Below are positions 25,194 to 35,128 of a DNA stretch of 64,000 bases, piece after piece; position 1 is the stretch's first letter, and the number at the start of each line of letters is the position of its first letter. Location: NCBI RefSeq assembly GCF_035818675.1, contig NZ_JAYKZZ010000013.1, positions 124,001 through 188,000 of the forward strand. Reading direction: 5' to 3'. The translations under genes and the position numbers were made by a program. Origin of the DNA: Parapedobacter flavus (GTDB lineage Bacteria; Bacteroidota; Bacteroidia; Sphingobacteriales; Sphingobacteriaceae). The notes under the pieces are model-generated. The model searched no databases. It was not told the DNA's origin and saw nothing but the letters and a program-made list of their open reading frames with translations.

Positions 25194-27077
25194 ATGGCTG
25201 AATATACTAATGAAATAGATACTCCAGTTGATGACGTGATTTATGAAAGTATTAAACCGTCATCGCCCCAAAGTTTTTTTCTTTTTGCAGGTGCAGGTTC
25301 CGGAAAAACAAGAACACTTGTAAATGTACTGGATCGCTTTAAAAAAGAGTTTGGACAGAGTTATAAACTTCGAAATAAGAAAATAGCAATAATTACATAT
25401 ACTAACGCTGCCGCCGATGAAATCACTCATAGACTAGAGTATAGTTCAATATTTAACGTTAGCACAATTCATAGTTTTTGTTGGGAATTAATAATGAACT
25501 TTAGTTCAGATATAAAAACTTGGATAAAGAACAACTTGATTGTTGAAATAGCGGATTTAGAAGAGCAACAATCTAAAAGTAAAGATCTAAATAACAAAAC
25601 ATCCATAGGCAGAGCAAAAAAAATAGAATCCAAAAATAAGAGACTTTCATCGCTTGAAAACATTCAAAGGTTCATTTATAATCCAAATGGAGATAACCTG
25701 ACGAAAGACTCTTTAAATCATACTGAAGTAATTTCAATTACTGCTGATTTTATTAAAAAAAAAGATTTATTCAAGCAAATCCTGATAAACAGATTTCCCG
25801 TCATCCTTATAGACGAGAGTCAGGATACCAAGAAAGAACTAATTGATGCATTGTTTGAACTTCAAAGTCAATATGAAGAAAAGTTTTCATTGGGATTGTT
25901 TGGAGATACAATGCAAAGGATTTATGCAGATGGAAAGGAAAACTTGGGAGTAGGACTGCCAGATAAATGGGTTAAGCCTGCCAAAAAGATGAATCATCGT
26001 TCAAAGTCTAGAATAGTCGACCTAATAAATAAAATTAGAAAAGATATAGATGGTCAGGAGCAACTTTCTCGTATTGAAAAAAAAGGCGGTACTGTTAGAT
26101 TCTTTGCAGTTTCTCGTGCAAAAGATAAGTTTGAAATAGAAGAACAGATTCGTCAGAAAATGCAGAAAGAAACAAAAGATGATAAATGGTTTGAAGATAA
26201 TGCGGAGGTCATGACTTTAACATTGGAGCATCACATGGCTGCAAGAAGAATGGGATTTTTTAATTTCTTCGCTCCTCTTTATAATGTTGATAAATTAAAA
26301 ACTGGATTATTAGACGGAACTTCATCTTCTATTAATTTATTTTCGAAGACAGTTTTGCCTTTATATAAAGCTCATGTTAAGAAGAATAAATTCGAGATTG
26401 CTAATATCATAAAACGACATTCGCATTTAATAGATAAGCAGGCATTACAAAATAATACCAATAAATTAGAAGTATTACATACCACAAATGATAAGGTTAA
26501 CGAATTGCTGTCTTTGTGGAATGAAGATAATCATCCTACGTTAATTGATATACTGAAGAAAATACACGAAACTAATATGTTTAAAGTTACGTCCACTCTA
26601 AAGTCGGTTTTACAGAGGGTTGGGGTTGATTCTGATAACAACATTGAAGATGATGAAATAGCAGAAGATGATGAAATTTTGATAGCTTGGGAAGAAGCAT
26701 TGAAAACAGATTTTTCTGAGATTATAAGGTATAATGAATACATCAATGAGGAATCGAAATTTGGAACGCATCAAGGTGTTAAAGGGCTTGAATTCGATCG
26801 GGTAATGGTTATTATTGATGATGAAGAATCTAAAGGTTTCATGTTTAGCTACGATAAATTATTTGGACTAAAACCACTAACAAATACCGATAAGAAAAAT
26901 ATAGATGAAGGTAAAGAAACAGGAATAGATAGGACAATGCGATTGTTTTATGTGGCATGTAGCAGAGCCAAAGAAAGTTTAGCATTGGTTTCTTACACAG
27001 ACTTGCCAGAAGAACTAAAGAAGAATGTTATTCGCAATGGGTGGTTTAGCGAAGACGAAGTAGAAGTTATTGTTTAA
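25194..27077 (+). CDS. UvrD/Rep-like SF1 helicase (GajB-like)
   Basis: A 627-residue SF1A helicase: Walker A AGAGSGKTRT near 32-41, motif Ia ITYTNAAADEITHRL, motif II LIDESQD near 203, GLFGDTMQRIY (motif III), a GVKGLEFDRVMV motif V near 525 and RLFYVACSRAKESL motif VI near 583. A Glu/Asp-rich insert lies near residue 490. UvrD-like partners of class 2 OLD proteins are GajB-type, and the 11-nt spacing supports a pair. It is the last gene of the five-gene co-directional series; about 200 nt separate it from the Wadjet-like genes. Confidence 0.9.
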   Translation: MAEYTNEIDTPVDDVIYESIKPSSPQSFFLFAGAGSGKTRTLVNVLDRFKKEFGQSYKLRNKKIAIITYTNAAADEITHRLEYSSIFNVSTIHSFCWELIMNFSSDIKTWIKNNLIVEIADLEEQQSKSKDLNNKTSIGRAKKIESKNKRLSSLENIQRFIYNPNGDNLTKDSLNHTEVISITADFIKKKDLFKQILINRFPVILIDESQDTKKELIDALFELQSQYEEKFSLGLFGDTMQRIYADGKENLGVGLPDKWVKPAKKMNHRSKSRIVDLINKIRKDIDGQEQLSRIEKKGGTVRFFAVSRAKDKFEIEEQIRQKMQKETKDDKWFEDNAEVMTLTLEHHMAARRMGFFNFFAPLYNVDKLKTGLLDGTSSSINLFSKTVLPLYKAHVKKNKFEIANIIKRHSHLIDKQALQNNTNKLEVLHTTNDKVNELLSLWNEDNHPTLIDILKKIHETNMFKVTSTLKSVLQRVGVDSDNNIEDDEIAEDDEILIAWEEALKTDFSEIIRYNEYINEESKFGTHQGVKGLEFDRVMVIIDDEESKGFMFSYDKLFGLKPLTNTDKKNIDEGKETGIDRTMRLFYVACSRAKESLALVSYTDLPEELKKNVIRNGWFSEDEVEVIV

Positions 27078-27277
27078 AAGAGTCGACTTATAATGAATGA
27101 TGATTCTAAAAATAATTGAAAAAATACGTGTCATTTGATTATCTGCAAAAGTATGATTTAATATTATGCTATAATATCCGACTAAGGCGATCCGCAGATG
27201 AAAATAAACCTGAAAACTCTATGAGATGGTGTAAGCTATACAAGAACTTTATAGCTATTTTATAACGATTTCTGATT

Positions 27278-28636
27278 ATGAGCGCAGAAACATTATACGC
27301 CAAATACGACCTTCTTCTTCCGCCAAAATTTGACGGAGGCTACCTTATTATAGCTATAGATGAAAAAATAGAAGCAGGCGATTTGGAAGAGCATTTTACG
27401 CTCAAAGAAATAGAGGAAACACTGATAGAGATTAGTTTCCGCTTTGAACAGCCATCAGTGCGTCAATGGTACCACATAAAAGATAACTTGTTGCATTACT
27501 TTATAAGGAACCATATAGACGAACCTGGAAAGTACTACCTGACCGAATATGCCAAAGGCGTGTTGGATATGATGCGAAACAAACTGGAAAACCCTTATAA
27601 AAATCAACCCTTAAAGAAAAGCTTCGAAGAACGTTTTTTCCTTCGTTTTGATGAGATTAAAGAGATAGAAGATCTGGAACGAAAATTTGGAAGAATGGCC
27701 ATGTCCTTGCCTAAAAAAATAATCACTGACCATTTGGAAGGGCTGGAAGATGAATTAAGAGAGGCGTATATCACATTGAATGAGCTGTTAAACAGCAATG
27801 TACAAGAGGCTGTAGCATTGGTAAAAGCATTTGCACTGACATTTAGAAAATTTGGGGAAAGAGCCGAAGATATTACGGAGGCTGTGAGAAGCAAAGACAA
27901 GTTCTTGAAAGATCTGCAAATGGTGGTCGATCAGTTTTATGCAGAGATTGACCATACTAAACTTTCGTCAGATGAAGCTGCAAAAAATAAAACGGTTGAA
28001 GACTGGAAACGGTCACATGAGATATATAAAGATATGGAAGCATTTTTTGCCACCGTTGACGATAAAATCAACACTGCAAGACGGCAAATTTACAATGCTA
28101 GTGAAAAGCTAAGCGAGTTGCAGGAATATTTTTCTACCCGTGCCCATTACAGGCTACAAATACAAAAACTACTGGGCTATGCGTTGCAAACAGCAACCTA
28201 TAGTGAAAACGGTATTGTACTCGAAGACAACTTTCCATTAAAGTCATTGGTTTACGAGCAGGAAAAAATGTTATACCTGAAGCATCATGAATTTACAAGA
28301 CAAAAAACCAATACCCTCATTGTCATACCGCCCGATGAAGCATACGAAAGAGAAGAACGAAATAAAATAGAAAAAGAAATCAACCGACAACAAACGATCA
28401 ATGACTGGGTAAATAAGGCCAAAAAGCAACTTGCAGAACAAAAACATGTGACGTTGGACGAATTGATGAATACCATTTTAACTGAAGAGCAAGACTTGTC
28501 GATTGCCTATGGCGTAGCATCAGAAGTGGTTGCATTGGTCTCTGAAAACCCCAATATTAATATTGAAATTAAACAACAATTAATTGCCACGCAACAAAAT
28601 GAACTTGCATTATGGAAGACGAAAATATTGACATAG
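27278..28636 (+). CDS. Wadjet JetA-like (MukF/kleisin-type) subunit
   Basis: A 452-residue, largely helical and coiled-coil protein without enzymatic motifs. A winged-helix-like N-terminus (residues 1-110) is followed by long charged helices, as in the MukF/kleisin-like JetA that closes the SMC ring in Wadjet systems. Identification rests mainly on operon order: it precedes a MukE-like gene, an SMC-type ATPase and a TOPRIM-bearing protein. Its last 25 nt overlap the start of the next gene. Wadjet recognises and cleaves small circular plasmids. Confidence 0.78.
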   Translation: MSAETLYAKYDLLLPPKFDGGYLIIAIDEKIEAGDLEEHFTLKEIEETLIEISFRFEQPSVRQWYHIKDNLLHYFIRNHIDEPGKYYLTEYAKGVLDMMRNKLENPYKNQPLKKSFEERFFLRFDEIKEIEDLERKFGRMAMSLPKKIITDHLEGLEDELREAYITLNELLNSNVQEAVALVKAFALTFRKFGERAEDITEAVRSKDKFLKDLQMVVDQFYAEIDHTKLSSDEAAKNKTVEDWKRSHEIYKDMEAFFATVDDKINTARRQIYNASEKLSELQEYFSTRAHYRLQIQKLLGYALQTATYSENGIVLEDNFPLKSLVYEQEKMLYLKHHEFTRQKTNTLIVIPPDEAYEREERNKIEKEINRQQTINDWVNKAKKQLAEQKHVTLDELMNTILTEEQDLSIAYGVASEVVALVSENPNINIEIKQQLIATQQNELALWKTKILT

Positions 28637-29295
28637 CATCTTATGGATTTCTATTCGACGAGCAAGTGGAGAAACATTTTGCAGATATCAACATCATGCT
28701 CTTGTCTGGAAAGCACATCGGTGAAAAATATTATGTGGTCTTCTCTTTATTGGAAGACAAAGCAGAACAGTGGACGCAGTTCTATAAAAACCTGTATAAT
28801 CTTAATCTTGTAGCCGATAGATTTGACGGTCATCCCTATTTCTATCTCGACTTTTTCGACACGGCAAAGGGCAAATTCACTGATCATTCTCGTCACAGAG
28901 AACTCTCCGAAACACAGACATTGATCGGACTGATGTTACTCGATATTTATTACAAACGATTTTTTGATGAGCACAAAACAGTACGGTGGGTTGAATTAAG
29001 AAATATTATTCTATAAGGCGAACAGCAGGATGCGTATAAAAGGATTTTGTTCAATGAGGCACGTGCATCCAACACCTACGATGCCCGGGAATGGGGCAAC
29101 GTACATCGAAAAATCAACACTGCCATTGATCTATTTGACAAGATCGGATGGGTAGAAAAGCAAACCTCTTCCTCAGAAGAAGTACCCGATTTTGAAATAA
29201 TGCCCGCCATCAACCGTTTAGCCAAAATGTATGAACATGAACTCCTGAACTTCGAGACATTTGTTTCGGAGCTAAAAAAAGAGGACACGCAATGA
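28612..29295 (+). pseudogene. Wadjet JetB-like (MukE-type) gene with an in-frame stop
   Basis: The frame from ATG 28612 is continuous to 29295 except for a TAA at 29014-29016, codon 135 of 228. Sequence on both sides is normal protein in the same frame (VRWVELRNIIL, stop, GEQQDAYKRILFNEARASN), so a single base change, for example GAA to TAA, explains it. The start overlaps JetA by 25 nt and the end overlaps the ATPase gene by 4 nt (ATGA), as expected for JetB. The small MukE-like protein bridges kleisin and SMC heads. A truncated product should inactivate Wadjet unless stop readthrough, reinitiation or an assembly error applies. Confidence 0.75.
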
Positions 29296-32200
29296 TATAT
29301 CCTAAAATCTATTCTCTTTCTACGGTGGGCATGATTAAACATTACAATCATGACTATCTATTTCATCAAAAACGTACCGATTTTATCGGTCCAAACGGAG
29401 TAGGTAAATCTATTTTGGCCGACCTCTTACAACTCCTGTTCATATACGACAAAGAACTCATTAAATTCGGAACCGAAGACGTTAAGGAAACACGATATAT
29501 TCATACACTTCCACACCAGACTACTTGCGCCTACTGTTTCTTAAACATCATTATTCAGCAAGATAAATTTATCACCATAGGTGTTCAAATACATAGCCAG
29601 GAAAGGAAACGACTTGTTCCATTTGTCATAACCAAGAGTACCGAACTTAACAGCGAGTTATCGCAATTGGCGTTGGACAATGATGAAGTCTTGTTTTCGA
29701 AGGATTTCATTAAAGATAGCACCATACCTGACATACAAGACTTGGCCGAATGGTTAAATGATGAACGAAGATTGAAATTGATCTTTTTCAAAAACAAGGA
29801 AGAAGTTCAAGGCTATTACAACTTTTTAAGCAACAAGGAAATATTGCCCATTAACCTCTCAAGAGAGAATAACCTAAAGGCTTTTGCGAAAGTGATACAA
29901 TCTTTTTCAAAAGCCAAGACGCTTAAATTATCAGGTAAAGATGCGTCTAAAAACTTAAAAGAATTTTTACTGGAAGATACAGAAGAGGACATCAAAGCAG
30001 ATTTTGAAAAAAAGAAATTAGAGCTTGAAAAAGTACTAAAAGACTATAAGCGGTTAGATGAATACGCAAAGCAGTTAGGCAATAAACAAAAACATTTGGA
30101 TGCTATAGATCTGCAATATCAAGCTTACATCAAGTTGTTAAAGGAATACAAAGTTGCTGAAATAAGCAATTGTATGCTCGAACTGGATGCTCAAAAAAAA
30201 CTGGAAACAGACGGACATCAGAAATTGCAACAACAAGGTGAAAATTTAGAAAAGCTCCAAAAACTAATTGACAAAATTCCTCGTCTGGAGAGTGAAATAC
30301 GAAATCAGCATAAGGCAGCCGAAGAAAATCACGAACAAGCGTATCGGTACAAACAGTTAAAAGAAAGCATAGAAACGCTGAATAATCAGATCATCGAATT
30401 GACAATGCTTGTATTGCCTGAAATAGATGAGAGTTGGAAAGCCGTTTCTAAAAAAGTAGACACTACCATAAGGAATGCAGCCGAAATAAAAAAAGACATC
30501 AGCTTTGCCCAGCCTTATTTAAAAAGGTATTCAACACTTGAAAATATAGAGAAAAAAAGAGAACAACAGCTGGCCGAGTTGGATAAATTAAAAGTACAAC
30601 TCCTCTCAGACAAAGAACAGAAAGGAAAACTATTGAACCTGCTCAACAATAATCAGGAAGGCAGTGTGTTACATTGGTACATCAATAACTTGCCGACATT
30701 GAGTGTCGATACTATGCAGGCTGTTTTATACTTCGCTACACTATCGACTACGAAAATTCAATCGCCTGAAAACAGGGATCGTTATATCAATACAGATGAA
30801 TTAGCCAATCTTCAGATTAATAAAACAAAAGAAGGTGTTTGGATAAAATTAGGGACATTATCAGAATTTATATCCCATAATCCCGATGCCAATTTGTTAA
30901 TGAACCATTCTGAATTGAACCTACGTGTGCAGCAACTCATAGATAAGCTTGGAACCGAATTAACCGAAGTAGAAAAAAAGCTACTGGCATTAGATGCTAT
31001 AAGAGATGGTTTGGAATACGACAGAACTTTATTCGAATACGAATTTTCCCCAGAGATATGCGATGCCTCAAAAATAAGGCAGCTAAAAACCGCTGTGCCC
31101 TGTATCTTGCAAATAGATGAAAAAGTAGCAACACTTCGGGCAGAAAAGGTACAGAATGAGGAAGAATTACAAAATCTAAAAAAGCAATTCAATCTTCAAT
31201 ACGAAGAGCCTGAAGTTGTAGAACGTACCTTAAAACAGATAAAAAATCAATGGCTAGGGCGGATAACTAAAATGTCTAAGTATTCAGGGAAGAAAGAAGG
31301 CGAACTAAAATCTTTACAGAAAGATATAGAAACAACAAAAAACGATCTGGAAATCATTACACGAAATATTCTAGCAAAGCAGAATGATTTCAATCAATTG
31401 AATACCAACTACTATAAGCACTTTGAAGAAAATGTAGTACAGTTTAATACTGAAACAAAGCAATTACCTGCTTTAAAAGATAAGTCTGACCAAGCATATG
31501 ATAATTACAAAAGAAAGTATATAGAAGCCGTTTCAGAATTCGAAGAAACGAAAGGAGAGAAGAACAGCGAGGTAAATTACGAACTTCAAAAAAACACTTA
31601 CTCTTTTAGCGTATTAGAAAGAGCTTTGCTGGGCACCAATTTAAAAACGAGAGACGAAATTGTTCCTGCATTGCAGGACGCAAACAACGAACGAACACGA
31701 ATTGCAGATGGCATAAGAGACCGAATGGTGGAAATTTTTTCCAGAACAACCAAAGGCTACAATACTTATAAAACGCAGGTTCAAACCATCAATACTTTTT
31801 TTGTAAATAGGAAAAGAATAAGTGATAAATATCTTTTCAATGTAGAATTTAAACCTAATCCTACTATCAAGATTGAAGATATAGAGAAGATGGCTTACGA
31901 TATACGATACGCCGCAATACGCGGAGAACTGGCATTTTCTGACCAATCTGTTACTGACTTTCTTGAAGATTTTTTTAAAAAGCTGGCAGGATTAAATGAA
32001 AAAGTACCCATTGCCCAACTCTTAGATCCTAAAACATATTTTCATATTTATGCAAGTCTGGAAGACGAGTTTGGAGAGGATGTTTCGGGTAGCACAGGAG
32101 AAAGCTATTCTGCAATTGCATTGCTTGCTGTGGCAAGATTATCTACACAAAAAGACAAACCTCAAGGACTTCGGTTCATTATTCTGGAAGAGTTAGGAAG

Positions 32201-32435
32201 TTTGGATGACACCAACTTTAATATTTTTCCTGAAATTGCAGAAGAGTTTCACTACCAGATTATCACCATGGCACCACGTGCTTTCAATATTGGTCTATCA
32301 GATGAATGGTATGCACACCATTTGATAAAAGGAAAAGTAAGCGATAAGATCAACTATTATCCATCTTCATCTTATTTCAAGACAAAAGATCTTAAAGAAC
32401 ACCTAAGTACTTATATGAATAAAGCAACGGAATGA
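29292..32435 (+). CDS. Wadjet JetC-like SMC/MukB-type ATPase
   Basis: A 1047-residue SMC-like protein. Walker A FIGPNGVGKS sits near residues 34-43, two long coiled-coil arms cover about residues 210-480 and 580-800, and the C-terminal head has a signature-like SGSTGESYSAIALLAVARLS and Walker B FIILEELGSLDD near 955-966. This is the motor that extrudes DNA in Wadjet. It overlaps jetB and jetD by 4 nt each (ATGA), so the stoichiometry is translation-coupled. Intact by eye. Confidence 0.88.
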   Translation: MIYPKIYSLSTVGMIKHYNHDYLFHQKRTDFIGPNGVGKSILADLLQLLFIYDKELIKFGTEDVKETRYIHTLPHQTTCAYCFLNIIIQQDKFITIGVQIHSQERKRLVPFVITKSTELNSELSQLALDNDEVLFSKDFIKDSTIPDIQDLAEWLNDERRLKLIFFKNKEEVQGYYNFLSNKEILPINLSRENNLKAFAKVIQSFSKAKTLKLSGKDASKNLKEFLLEDTEEDIKADFEKKKLELEKVLKDYKRLDEYAKQLGNKQKHLDAIDLQYQAYIKLLKEYKVAEISNCMLELDAQKKLETDGHQKLQQQGENLEKLQKLIDKIPRLESEIRNQHKAAEENHEQAYRYKQLKESIETLNNQIIELTMLVLPEIDESWKAVSKKVDTTIRNAAEIKKDISFAQPYLKRYSTLENIEKKREQQLAELDKLKVQLLSDKEQKGKLLNLLNNNQEGSVLHWYINNLPTLSVDTMQAVLYFATLSTTKIQSPENRDRYINTDELANLQINKTKEGVWIKLGTLSEFISHNPDANLLMNHSELNLRVQQLIDKLGTELTEVEKKLLALDAIRDGLEYDRTLFEYEFSPEICDASKIRQLKTAVPCILQIDEKVATLRAEKVQNEEELQNLKKQFNLQYEEPEVVERTLKQIKNQWLGRITKMSKYSGKKEGELKSLQKDIETTKNDLEIITRNILAKQNDFNQLNTNYYKHFEENVVQFNTETKQLPALKDKSDQAYDNYKRKYIEAVSEFEETKGEKNSEVNYELQKNTYSFSVLERALLGTNLKTRDEIVPALQDANNERTRIADGIRDRMVEIFSRTTKGYNTYKTQVQTINTFFVNRKRISDKYLFNVEFKPNPTIKIEDIEKMAYDIRYAAIRGELAFSDQSVTDFLEDFFKKLAGLNEKVPIAQLLDPKTYFHIYASLEDEFGEDVSGSTGESYSAIALLAVARLSTQKDKPQGLRFIILEELGSLDDTNFNIFPEIAEEFHYQIITMAPRAFNIGLSDEWYAHHLIKGKVSDKINYYPSSSYFKTKDLKEHLSTYMNKATE

Positions 32436-33349
32436 ACTGGATTGAATTAAAAGCATTAAATAAGCTTTACACAGATGAGGAGGTGAAATTGAACGATACC
32501 TTAACTAATAGTAAAGAGATCAGCTATTTGATTAATTCCCTCAGAAAGCTGGATAAAACACATAAGAAATTATCAGCTTTATCTGGATTCGCTAAAATTT
32601 ACCAACGTGATTATTTAGCGAAGTACAATCGTTATGAAGCTTTTTTAACAGAGACTGGATTAATGAAACCCCAACTTCGTTTTGAAGAATCTGATATTCA
32701 AATCTTAATAGATATAAAAGAGGATATGGACAATGGAAATTTAGAGCCATTGCGGGAGCAGATTATAAAAAATGAAGCAACTGTTAGAATTGTATCTCTT
32801 ATGTTTTTCAAAAATGAGAAGTACCTATTGGGAAAAGAGGCTTTAATAAATGCTGTAAAATTACTATTGGATATTGATGAATTAGCTGATGATAAGGATC
32901 TACAGTATAAATATGTGCTCGAATGTAAAAATCCCAATTGCATTGTGCTTTGTGAAAACATTGATTTTTTAAAGCGTCCTACATTAGCTAGAGCTAACAA
33001 TATAGAGTTATGGTATGCTGGAGGTAAAAATGTAAACAAACTGGATTTTTCTGATACAAGAGGATTACGTATTTATTATTCCTGTGATTGGGATTATGAT
33101 GGTTTGTTCATAATTTATCCATTGGTGAAAGAAAAAATACCAAATATTAAACTGCTAACACCAAATGGTACTCCAAAAGGTATTACAGAAACTGAGCATA
33201 ATAGTAAATGGGAGAACATCAAGGATAGAAATATAGAAGATTTATTAACAGCTAATCAATTGGATATTATGAATGATTTAATAAAGAGCAACCGATGGAT
33301 AATAGAAGAGTCTAATGATTTATTGGATATGATGAAAATAGAAAATTAG
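32432..33349 (+). CDS. Wadjet JetD-like TOPRIM nuclease subunit
   Basis: A 305-residue protein. The C-terminal half carries TOPRIM-like elements: a glutamate in CIVLCENIDFLKRP near residue 170 and the acidic DWDYDG motif in RIYYSCDWDYDGLFIIYPL near 215, which match the JetD nuclease core. The N-terminal part is a helical arm and winged-helix region. JetD cleaves plasmid DNA bound by the SMC complex. At 305 residues it is on the short side. A tRNA-like scar and a strong hairpin follow it. Confidence 0.82.
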   Translation: MNWIELKALNKLYTDEEVKLNDTLTNSKEISYLINSLRKLDKTHKKLSALSGFAKIYQRDYLAKYNRYEAFLTETGLMKPQLRFEESDIQILIDIKEDMDNGNLEPLREQIIKNEATVRIVSLMFFKNEKYLLGKEALINAVKLLLDIDELADDKDLQYKYVLECKNPNCIVLCENIDFLKRPTLARANNIELWYAGGKNVNKLDFSDTRGLRIYYSCDWDYDGLFIIYPLVKEKIPNIKLLTPNGTPKGITETEHNSKWENIKDRNIEDLLTANQLDIMNDLIKSNRWIIEESNDLLDMMKIEN

Positions 33350-33392
33350 CTCCTTTCTATATTATCCAAAAACGTCAAAAACGGTATCAGGT

Positions 33393-33420
33393 GTTCGACT
33401 GTAATCCCTGTCAGCCCGCC
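33393..33420 (+). repeat. tRNA 3'-end-like fragment (possible att scar 1)
   Basis: GTTCGACT...ATCCCTGTCAGCCCGCC resembles a T-loop plus acceptor strand of a tRNA, with no matching 5' half upstream. Related fragments occur at 44850, 47403 and 49301. Such 3' ends are the usual footprint of integrases that target tRNA genes. It lies directly after the Wadjet genes, where a right-hand island edge would be expected. Confidence 0.45.
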
Positions 33421-33421
33421 G

Positions 33422-33458
33422 AAAGCAAAAAGCACTGAGAATCAGTGCTTTTTGCTTT
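33422..33458 (+). terminator. Strong hairpin terminator after the Wadjet operon
   Basis: A perfect 17-bp inverted repeat (AAAGCAAAAAGCACTGA and its complement) encloses a GAA loop. The stem contains a T run on its 3' side, so it can serve as a terminator for the plus-strand defence genes. A minus-strand pseudogene approaches from the right. Confidence 0.75.
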
Positions 33459-33532
33459 ACAATGGGATTAAGAGCTACTTTATTCTCCAACCTTTTCATA
33501 GTGGTTCATTTGCTCGTTGAATTTTGAAAAAA

Positions 33533-35123
33533 TTATTTTCCTGGGTTTGCAAGCGTGAAGAAAGTAATACTTGTCTCAGGCAATTCTACATTTCCTGCTT
33601 TTACATTTTTACCTGTAATTGTTGGCAATTCGTCATTTGCGGTTAAAGCTAACTCTCGTTCAGCATTACAGTTGTTCCCTCCAACTCATTTGAAGTTAAT
33701 GTAAATTGTTCAGCATCGGACGGAAGATTAATTGACGTTGCTTTTTTATTGGTATTGATGATTAAAATTGTTTTACCAGATTCAGACCCTTTAAGATTAT
33801 GAGCAAATACATATACCCCTTCTTTTCCTGTTCCTGCATCATACACCTCTGTACCCATCAATTTAGCCCATAAGTAAGCTGCCCAATAGTTGGGTTTTGG
33901 CAAATAAGTATCTTGGTCGATCAAACTATATTCACTTGCTAAGAACGTATTATGGATAATTACTTTGACACCTTGCTTAGCCAGTGAACCGTGTTGATAT
34001 AGATAGCGGAAACAATCCAAGAATGTGGCTGCATAAGGGTCGCCACCTGCTGCGGCTTGTGCTGTTTCCGTAATCCAAATTTCTGTTCCGGGCATATATT
34101 TATCCCGAAGTCCCATATAAAAAGCAGCAGATTGGTCTGTCCGCTGCAACCATTCTTTGCCCAAGGCATTCTCTGCTTTTATGGAAAATGGGCCTTCGTT
34201 CATCATACGAATGGAAGCAGCACCATAAAAGTGATAGGAAAACACATCAAATGTAGGCTTTGGTTCAGCGGACATTAAATCTTCAGTAGCAAGGAATTTC
34301 ATGCCCGGCTGGTCAAAGGTTACCCCATCCATTCCTTCGAGTACTGCACCTGGACCAAGGGTTTTCATATCAGGAACTTCTTCTTTAGCCCAAGTATTAA
34401 AGGCGGCTACATCTTTCGCAAAATAGGATGCGTCATACTCAGGGTTCATGAGACCACCAGACAATGGCATTGTTGGTTCGTTGAAAAGTTCAGCAGCGGC
34501 GATACTTCCACCCAGACTTTTCGTATAGCCAGACTTTTCGTATAGTTTACGAGTTTTTGTGCTTCTACAGGAGTCCAAATCCCATCTTGATTACGCACGC
34601 CGTTCGATACTGCAAATGATGTGACCAATTCTGAGTCTGTTGCTTCTAGAAATTCGAGTACTCCTTTCCATTGGCTTCTAGTCAATACATTTAAAAATCC
34701 CTCCGGAGCTGGTTGGATCGGCTCATCGTTATCTTGAAAGTAGGTCGCGTTTGTCCAAGTACCGCTTACACGTACATAAGCGGGAGCGAGGCCTTTGGCC
34801 AGATTTAAAATTCTTTTATTCGTTAAATCAACAGGATCTAGTTTTCGGTACAGCTCCGGGTTTTTCTGCGATACATCATAGGTTCCCGTAGCTTCGGCAG
34901 ACGGCAAACTGTCCATCATTTTATAGGGTTTCCAAAACTCTCCACCTACTACTTCAACCATCTCAACATTATAAGATTGAAATCGTTCACTTACTGTTCC
35001 AATTTGCTTCATTTCCATGGGATTGATGTTTACTGCATCCGTATTTTTCTTTTCTGCATTTTGACATCCGACAACAAGCATTAGCGCTACAGCGGATAAA
35101 AATGGTATTGCAGTTTTTTTCAT
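33533..35123 (-). pseudogene. Glycoside hydrolase (GH79/clan A-like) lipoprotein, broken twice
   Basis: The N-terminal 225 residues start with a lipoprotein signal (LMLVVGCQNAE) and continue into a clan-A glycosidase sequence with AELFNEP, where the glutamate after Asn is the expected acid/base. A 17-bp tandem duplication, CCAGACTTTTCGTATAG at 34512-34528 and again at 34529-34545, shifts the frame after NYTKSL. A second shift near 33655 (one base missing in MLNGEL) cuts off the C-terminal TANDELP-type beta domain, which in the corrected frame ends at 33533. Removing 17 and adding 1 base gives exactly 525 codons. The intact enzyme would be a secreted, membrane-anchored polysaccharide hydrolase resembling heparanase-like proteins. 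Confidence 0.8.
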
Positions 35124-35128
35124 GGTAA

